DNA of 7,379 nt. Source: an uncultured Altererythrobacter sp. (GTDB lineage: Bacteria > Pseudomonadota > Alphaproteobacteria > Sphingomonadales > Sphingomonadaceae). The notes below the pieces were generated by a model. That model was not told the origin of the DNA and did no database searches. It saw nothing but the letters and a program-made list of their open reading frames with translations. The stretch is from NCBI GenBank assembly GCA_937950385.1, contig CALFEA010000010.1, forward strand, positions 1 to 7,379. Direction: 5' to 3'. A program made the position numbers and the translations under genes. The first letter of the stretch is position 1; every line of letters begins with the position of its first letter. Below, one piece after another: positions 6,323-7,379 of this stretch.

Positions 6323-6892
6323 ATGGCAATAGCAGATGCATTCCGGTTCAAGATGCCCAAGCGTGAAGAGCTTGCGGGTAATAAATATCTTGCGCCCATC
6401 GCCCATCGGTTTTTGAGTCCAGAATTGTGGCGGTTTACCCGCCGTTCGGTTCCGCGCGGTGTGGCGTTGGGATTGTTCTGCGGTTTTATCATCCCGCTGG
6501 GCCAGATATTTTTGGCCGCTTTTATGGCGTTGCCTGCGCGGGCCAATGTGCCCTTGGCCGCAGCTGTCACTTTCGTCACCAATCCCTTCACTTTCCCGTT
6601 TTGGGTGGTGGTGGCCAATTGGGTCGGGGCAACGGTGCTCAACATTGACGCAGAGATGGGTGGCATCGCCAATGAAGAACTAGCAAGCGGGCGCTGGTCT
6701 TGGTTGATTGAATTGTTCGAAGCTGCTGGCGTAACCGTTTTTGGATTTGGTGTGCTCGCTGTCGTTGGCTCGGCGATGGGGTATCTTTTGTCCGGCTGGA
6801 TATGGCGTTTTATGGTTGGGAGACGGCGCAAGCGCCGACTTAACCGTATGGAAGCGCGGCTGGATGCGAGGCTAGAGGCGGGCCAAAGATGA
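6323..6892 (+). CDS. DUF2062 domain-containing integral membrane protein
   Basis: A 189-residue membrane protein of unknown function. The cytoplasmic-looking N-terminus (1-44) is basic and aromatic. It is followed by three hydrophobic regions: about 46-70 (VALGLFCGFIIPLGQIFLAAF), 76-105 and 134-163. The DUF2062 hallmarks are the RGVALGLFCGF helix start (the family has S/R-x-x-x-ALG-x-x-x-G) and the NPFTFPF motif at 87-93, matching the conserved N-P-x-T of the family. The C-terminus (166-189) is strongly basic (GRRRKRRLNR) and probably faces the cytoplasm. The ATG at 6323 is preceded by only a weak ribosome binding site; Met11 (6353) is an alternative but would lose part of the conserved head. 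The stop overlaps the start of the sensor kinase gene as ATGA, so the two are probably translated together, which suggests a shared role at the membrane. No biochemical function can be given. Confidence 0.9.
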   Translation: MAIADAFRFKMPKREELAGNKYLAPIAHRFLSPELWRFTRRSVPRGVALGLFCGFIIPLGQIFLAAFMALPARANVPLAAAVTFVTNPFTFPFWVVVANWVGATVLNIDAEMGGIANEELASGRWSWLIELFEAAGVTVFGFGVLAVVGSAMGYLLSGWIWRFMVGRRRKRRLNRMEARLDARLEAGQR

Positions 6893-7379
6893 GCGTGATG
6901 GGGGGGATTAGCAACGCAGAAGCAGGCATAACGCAGCGGCCCAGTGTCGCGGTTAGCCTTGTCGTGCTCGCTCTTATCGTAAGCGCGGCAATCCTATATT
7001 TTGTGACCAGCGATTTGACGTTGGTGACGGCCTATTCACTTGGTCTGATTGTAATCCTGTCGGGCATTTTTGCATTTCAGCGCATGAAAACGGCACCTCT
7101 GGCATCGACCAGTTTTGCCGCGCCTGATTGGTCGGTTACCGTTTCTGCGATGGAGCGGCCAGGTGTTGCGATTGCGGTGACAGACCGCGCCAATCGCCTG
7201 ACCTGTGCCAGTCAGGATTTCACCGCTTGGTTTGGCACAGACAATTCGCCGCCATTGCTCAACCTTGGTCGAGCAGCCCAGGAGGAACTCTCGCGCCTTA
7301 CTCGCATGGCCTGGCGCGATGGCGCAGCAGTGCAACAAGAGCTGATCAGTGATGGCGGGGACGGCAAAAGCTATAGCCT
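6889..7379 (+). CDS. cckA: membrane sensor histidine kinase, CckA-like N-terminus (3' end outside window)
   Basis: The frame is open from the ATG at 6889 to the right edge: 163 codons with no stop. After a short N-terminus (MSVMGGISNAEAG) there are two membrane segments, about 20-40 (VAVSLVVLALIVSAAILYFV) and 45-64 (LVTAYSLGLIVILSGIFAF), joined by a very short loop, so there is almost no periplasmic sensor. A linker follows (APDWSVTVSAMERPGV), then the start of a PAS-like domain (GVAIAVTDRANRLTCASQDFTAWFG). This layout matches the CckA hybrid kinase of alphaproteobacteria, which in Caulobacter passes phosphate through ChpT to CtrA to control the cell cycle. The kinase, ATPase and receiver domains are not in the window, so the call rests on the N-terminal architecture and the DUF2062 neighbour. 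The start overlaps the DUF2062 stop by ATGA; a second in-frame ATG at 6898 is possible. A run of seven G lies at 6900-6906. Confidence 0.62.
   Translation, partial: MSVMGGISNAEAGITQRPSVAVSLVVLALIVSAAILYFVTSDLTLVTAYSLGLIVILSGIFAFQRMKTAPLASTSFAAPDWSVTVSAMERPGVAIAVTDRANRLTCASQDFTAWFGTDNSPPLLNLGRAAQEELSRLTRMAWRDGAAVQQELISDGGDGKSYS

Noticed and set aside
6211..6831. A 206-codon minus-strand frame across the DUF2062 gene and its leader
   Set aside because: It is antisense to the DUF2062 gene, which has clear family motifs and membrane helices; the antisense protein is low-complexity (Asn/Thr/Pro/Ala) with no domain.
1..7379. Signs of a mobile element, phage defence island or other accessory system
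   Set aside because: All recognisable genes are housekeeping or conserved core families in a compact order; no transposase, integrase, tRNA-type attachment site, terminal repeats or composition break was seen.

Overview
The window looks like an ordinary chromosomal core segment of an alphaproteobacterium, most likely of the order Sphingomonadales (Sphingomonadaceae or Erythrobacteraceae-like). The basis is the style of the proteins (an IalB-like secreted protein, a DUF2062 protein directly ahead of a CckA-type kinase, RlmN with an alphaproteobacterial-style insertion), a moderate-to-high GC content judged by eye, and the gene order. This is inference from protein families; no database search was possible. 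I see no insertion sequence, prophage, CRISPR array, tRNA or rRNA.

Left part, minus strand (1-4645): one tightly packed unit read right to left. It runs: a Slt70-like lytic transglycosylase (slt); a small secreted protein resembling invasion associated locus B, 28 nt downstream; rlmN (23S rRNA A2503 / tRNA A37 methyltransferase), 36 nt further and preceded by a GC-rich hairpin; a class I SAM-dependent methyltransferase overlapping rlmN by ATGA; and a MOSC-domain (YiiM-like) protein, also overlapping by ATGA and cut by the left edge of the window.

Right part, plus strand (4750-7379): dapA (lysine/diaminopimelate synthesis) and smpB (trans-translation) are separated by 5 nt and probably co-transcribed. 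A 203-nt gap with several potential RNA hairpins follows. Then come a DUF2062 membrane protein and, overlapping it by ATGA, the N-terminal part of a membrane-anchored sensor kinase resembling CckA, cut by the right edge.

The two units diverge from a 104-nt region (4646-4749) that must hold both sets of start signals. Functionally the window mixes peptidoglycan turnover (slt), peptidoglycan precursor supply (dapA makes the route to diaminopimelate), translation quality control (rlmN, smpB) and, probably, cell-cycle signalling (cckA). I found no convincing undescribed multi-gene system. The best places for a second look are the structured gap 6120-6322, the hairpin ahead of rlmN, and the translationally coupled but uncharacterised methyltransferase and DUF2062 genes.
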